In this document: piece by piece, positions 61,325-64,000 of the stretch
Numbering within the stretch: the first letter of the stretch is position 1
Layout: each line of letters starts with the position of its first letter
Assembly (NCBI GenBank): GCA_903869595.1
Contig: CAIPZV010000057.1
Span: forward strand, 88,196 to 152,195
Reading direction: 5' to 3'
Length of the DNA: 64,000 nucleotides
Source of the DNA: an uncultured beta proteobacterium
Lineage (GTDB): Bacteria; Pseudomonadota; Gammaproteobacteria; Burkholderiales; Burkholderiaceae_C
The notes under the pieces: generated by a model
What the model was told of the DNA's origin: nothing
Seen by the model: only the letters and a program-made list of their open reading frames with translations
Databases searched by the model: none
Made by a program: the position numbers and the translations under genes

Positions 61325-62053
61325 ATGCGCACCGACTTGCCCCCGATAACCGAGATTTGGGTTTATCTCTCAGGCAGCCCCTTGCTTGCGCTGGTCTTGA
61401 CCCTGGGCGCGTATTTGCTGGGGCTGACGCTTTACGAACGCAGCGAGCGAAACCCCTTAGCCAATCCTGTTTTGATTGCAGTAATCCTGGTCGCCTGCTC
61501 TATCCAATGGCTGGACATGCCCTATACGAAATATTTCGAAGGCGCGCAGTTTGTGCACTTTTTACTGGGTACCGCCACCGTGTCTTTGGCAATTCCTATT
61601 TACAAGGGATTCGCCTCACTTAAAGGTCGGGTGGGCATACTGGTGCTTTCACTATTCGCAGGCGGCATCACTTCGGCTTTTTCAGCGGTTGCTATGGCAC
61701 GCTGGTTGGGCATCGATGAGGCACTGGTGCGGGGCTTGGTTGCTAAGTCTGTAACGGCGCCTATTGCCATGGGTATCGCTGAAAGAGTCCAAGCATCGCC
61801 TACCTTGACGGCTATCTTTGCAGTGAGCACTGGCATCCTAGGTGCCGTATTGGGGCGTTTTGTTTTGGATGCGCTGCGCGTGAGGCAGTGGTGGCAGCGA
61901 GGATTTTCCTTGGGCGTGGCGGCCCATGGCATTGGCACCTCCAGGGCGTTCAGTGTTCATCCCGAAGCCGGGGGCTACGCCAGCCTAGGCATGGGATTAC
62001 ACGGAATATTGGGTGCGGCGTTGATCCCCTATGCAGTTGCGTGGTGGTTTTAG
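61325..62053 (+). CDS. LrgB-family membrane protein
   Basis: 242 residues from ATG 61325, 1 nt after the LrgA stop. About seven helices, with GTATVSLAIPIYKGFASLKGRV and SVTAPIAMGIAERVQASPTLTAIFAVSTGILGAVLG, the LrgB signature region. LrgAB/CidAB pairs control murein hydrolase activity, overflow metabolite transport or pyruvate uptake, depending on the species. Confidence 0.9.
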   Translation: MRTDLPPITEIWVYLSGSPLLALVLTLGAYLLGLTLYERSERNPLANPVLIAVILVACSIQWLDMPYTKYFEGAQFVHFLLGTATVSLAIPIYKGFASLKGRVGILVLSLFAGGITSAFSAVAMARWLGIDEALVRGLVAKSVTAPIAMGIAERVQASPTLTAIFAVSTGILGAVLGRFVLDALRVRQWWQRGFSLGVAAHGIGTSRAFSVHPEAGGYASLGMGLHGILGAALIPYAVAWWF

Positions 62054-62105
62054 ATCCGCCTAGTCTTCACGCTAATCAAGCAAACATGAAATTCAAGAGC
62101 GCAAA

Positions 62106-62306
62106 ATGAAAGTCCTAAGAATACTTACCGACATCCGTTTGGTCATTGCCGAGCTGGAGGTAAACCTGGGGGAGGAAGTCCGCAATAGCCCCACCTTGTG
62201 TGCCGTGGTTCCAGGTGTTGAAGGTGCACAGGACCAGGTCGTACCTTTGAGCACGCCCGATGGTCGGCCAATCTTTATGAAAATAGACAACGCGATTAGC
62301 CCTTAG
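62106..62306 (+). CDS. Small hypothetical protein
   Basis: 66 residues from ATG 62106. Composition is normal for a soluble protein (RLVIAELEVNLGEEVRNSP), no family recognised and no strong ribosome-binding site. It lies 52 nt after lrgB in the same direction. Confidence 0.45.
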   Translation: MKVLRILTDIRLVIAELEVNLGEEVRNSPTLCAVVPGVEGAQDQVVPLSTPDGRPIFMKIDNAISP

Positions 62307-62575
62307 CTCTCAGATCAGCAAGCGCCCGGCTTTGCCAAGAAGTTGAGAGTCAAATTCACGTTACTTGCGAGGCGGCGGAGTTGCATAAATCTGCACACCC
62401 TTATAGTACAAAGGTCAGGTGCAAATGGGAATACCCAGGTGCCCGTGGGGTATCCCAAAGGATGCCGTAGGCAGCCAAGTCCTTGTCCTTGGCAATCACT
62501 TAAGGTCATAAACACCATGGTGACATTGAGAGACCCTGGTCGATACGATACTCAAAAAATCAATGGAGACCCGTG

Positions 62576-63202
62576 ATGGACAAGCAGCAGGAATACTGGG
62601 AAAAGGTATATAAAACCAAGCAGCCGGATTCAGTAAGTTGGTTTCAAGAACATGCCACCCGTTCTTTGGAAATAATCCAGTCAATTGGCGCAGCATCCAA
62701 CGCACAGATCATTGATGTAGGGGGAGGCGCATCTACATTGGTGGACGATTTGCTGACCGGAGGATTCAAGCATGTCTCGGTCCTGGATCTTTCCACAAGT
62801 GCGCTGGAAGTGGCGCGCAAGCGCCTTGGGGCCCTCGATCAAAACGTGACATGGATTACGGGCGATATTCGAACCGTGGATCTTCCCGCGCATACTTATG
62901 ACATCTGGCACGACCGCGCCGTATTCCACTTTCTAACCGAGCCAGCGGATCGAATGGCTTACGTGCGCCAGGTCATTAAGACAGTCAAGCCCGGCGGCCA
63001 TGTGATTGTGGCGACCTTTGCGCCTGATGGTCCTGAGAAGTGCAGTGGTTTGCCAGTGGTCCGATACGACCCCGATCAACTACATGGTGAGCTTGGTGCC
63101 GCATTTGAGCTACTGGAACACGCCCGTGAAGAGCACATGACGCCGTGGGGCTCGGTCCAGCACTTCGTTTATTGCCATTTTCGCTGCCTTGGGTGGCAGT
63201 GA
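62576..63202 (+). CDS. Class I SAM-dependent methyltransferase
   Basis: 208 residues from ATG 62576 behind GGAG at 62565-62568; a GTG 3 nt upstream adds one residue. Motif I is AQIIDVGGGASTLVDDLL, with the acidic residue in VLDLSTSALEVARKRL; HDRAVFHFLTEPADRMAYVRQV contains the post-motif region. The substrate is unknown; small-molecule and thiol/tellurite methyltransferases have similar size. Confidence 0.87.
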   Translation: MDKQQEYWEKVYKTKQPDSVSWFQEHATRSLEIIQSIGAASNAQIIDVGGGASTLVDDLLTGGFKHVSVLDLSTSALEVARKRLGALDQNVTWITGDIRTVDLPAHTYDIWHDRAVFHFLTEPADRMAYVRQVIKTVKPGGHVIVATFAPDGPEKCSGLPVVRYDPDQLHGELGAAFELLEHAREEHMTPWGSVQHFVYCHFRCLGWQ

Positions 63203-63433
63203 TGTCGCGATGGCGGTCTTACGTCCAGCGGGACAGAAAAGCGACAACCATACTAGTTTCACCTTATATGTAGGTCCGCTTTCGAGCTGACCGTACTGCT
63301 TTTTGAGGGCATCCTTAAAACTGCTGAGCGCAAAAAAGTTGTACGAAATGAGTGCGAAAAGTATCGGTATTTCCACATAACGGGACTAGGCAGGGCCAGT
63401 GTTCTTTGCAGAAGGTGAATTAAAAAATTGTAG

Positions 63434-63505
63434 CTAACTATTCAAGGCCTCGGTGGCGTCCTGGGTGCCGTCCCAAGCCATGGCCGGTAGCGTGATGTCG
63501 ATCAT
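63434..63505 (-). pseudogene. Truncated E2 (dihydrolipoyl acyltransferase) gene, N-terminus only
   Basis: The minus strand from ATG 63505 reads MIDITLPAMAWDGTQDATEA and then three further residues (LNS) before a TAG. That is the opening strand of a lipoyl domain of an acyltransferase, cut after about 21 codons. The ATG overlaps the E1-beta stop (ATGA, 63502-63505), as in intact E1b-E2 operons. The cut edge marks the right boundary of the island or a deletion. Confidence 0.65.
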
Positions 63506-64000
63506 GTGCGGGCCTGGGCCATCTTGCCCACCGTCAGCGCCTGCGCCGCTTGCACGATGCTGTGCACCTGCGGAATCACAAACTGCTCCAAGGGGCGGCT
63601 GTAGGGAATGGGTACATTGGGCACGGCCAAGCGCATGACCGGGGCCTTGAGCACGATGCTGTCCAGGTTTTCGGCAATCAGCGCGGCGATTTCGCCGCTC
63701 AGGCCGAAGCCCAGGTAGTCCTCGTCAGCGATCAGCAGGCGGCCGGTTTTGCGCACCGATTTCAAAATCGCCTGCGTGTCCAGCGGCACCAGCGTGCGCA
63801 AATCCAGCACCTCGGCATGGATGCTTTGGCCCTGCAGCTCGTGGGCAGCGAGCATGGCTTTTTGCACCATCTGGCTGATGCTCACGATGGTCAGGTCCGA
63901 GCCCTCTTGCATCACCCTGGCCTGGCCAAAGGGGATGGTGTAGGCCTCTTCGGGCACGGCATTGCTGCTGCCGTCCAGATAGGCCATCCAAGGCAGGCCC
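63502..64000 (-). CDS. 2-oxoacid (pyruvate/acetoin) dehydrogenase E1 subunit beta, C-terminal part
   Basis: About 166 codons are in the window; the N-terminus lies beyond position 64000. MVQKAMLAAHEL, VLDLRTLVPLDTQAILKSV, TGRLLIADEDYLGFGLSGEIAALIAE and VPNVPIPYSRPLEQFVIP are transketolase C-terminal domain hallmarks of E1-beta. With E1-alpha it decarboxylates pyruvate, acetoin or branched keto acids. The following E2 gene is broken (63434-63505), so the operon is incomplete here. Confidence 0.9.
   Translation of the reverse strand, partial: GLPWMAYLDGSSNAVPEEAYTIPFGQARVMQEGSDLTIVSISQMVQKAMLAAHELQGQSIHAEVLDLRTLVPLDTQAILKSVRKTGRLLIADEDYLGFGLSGEIAALIAENLDSIVLKAPVMRLAVPNVPIPYSRPLEQFVIPQVHSIVQAAQALTVGKMAQART

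Noticed and set aside
62315..62518. Minus-strand frame with RRLASNVNLTLNFLAKPG-type residues
   Set aside because: It could be a transposase or other relic, but nothing around it (terminal repeats, partner frames) supports that.
63110..63376. 88-codon minus-strand frame (MEIPILFALISYNFFALSSF...)
   Set aside because: It partly overlaps the methyltransferase on the other strand and lacks a family match or ribosome-binding site; possibly a relic, but not supportable.
1..64000. CRISPR array search
   Set aside because: No regularly spaced direct repeats of 25-40 bp were seen; the repeats found are REP-like or integron-like.

Overview
The window looks like the chromosome of a betaproteobacterium of the order Burkholderiales, most likely family Comamonadaceae (Rhodoferax/Polaromonas/Curvibacter-like). 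The reasons are the high GC of the core genes, a Bug/TctC-type solute receptor, a ValRS and a TrpRS with lineage-style insertions and tails, a short 'core' MetE instead of full-length MetE, a long unusual DinB, and the yciV-yciO-peptidase-trpS cluster. This placement is inference from gene content; no species is named.

Layout. 1-4174: catabolic set (BKACE C-terminus, MDR reductase, cupin, Bug receptor, alpha-hydroxy-acid oxidase). 4205-11514: housekeeping (dinB, dienoyl-CoA isomerase-like, queF, yaaA, DUF2798, valS with an extra in-frame segment of about 70 codons). 11664-16758: AAA/DUF4143 ATPase with a tandem-palindrome upstream region, LOG protein, TusA-like, Nudix, cysM, FAD-linked oxidase. 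16897-24467: DUF1993 protein, core MetE, DsbA-family isomerase, FabH-like synthase, acetyltransferase, two c-type cytochromes, a pseudouridine synthase and an orphan FitA-like antitoxin. 24543-30109: DMT transporters, PHP phosphatase, YciO, site-2 protease, trpS. 

30132-35240 is the most unusual part. It is an integron-like gene-cassette array on the minus strand without an integrase in view: small unrelated genes of lower GC, each ending at an attC-like imperfect palindrome and starting at a GTTAGSC core. Two near-identical non-coding units of 162-166 bp with GAGGCTG/CAGCCTC inverted ends alternate with coding cassettes.

35617-56950 returns to core genome: trhO, LplT-like MFS, SEL1 protein, MsbA-like ABC exporter, WrbA-like flavoprotein, pirin with divergent LysR, renalase-like flavoprotein, gluQRS, trmB, RluA family, transglutaminase, dinG, Liv-type receptor, PuuD-like membrane protein, an HTTM pair, an SGNH-like protein lacking the usual histidine, and a sulfatase.

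57025-63505 looks like a genomic island or its remnant. It opens with a terminator and a 25-bp tRNA-His 3' end (att-like). It carries a HigBA-type module with a perfect operator palindrome, an HU protein, a set of oxidative-stress genes (hemerythrin, 1-Cys peroxiredoxin, Ohr), LrgA/LrgB and a methyltransferase. At its right end an E2 (acyltransferase) gene is cut after about 21 codons, beside the intact C-terminus of an E1-beta gene that runs off the window.

REP-like inverted repeats of the GTCATTGCGA...GCAATCC type occur at 18555-18641 and 36416-36522, and one half lies in frame inside a cytochrome c gene at 22925-22952.
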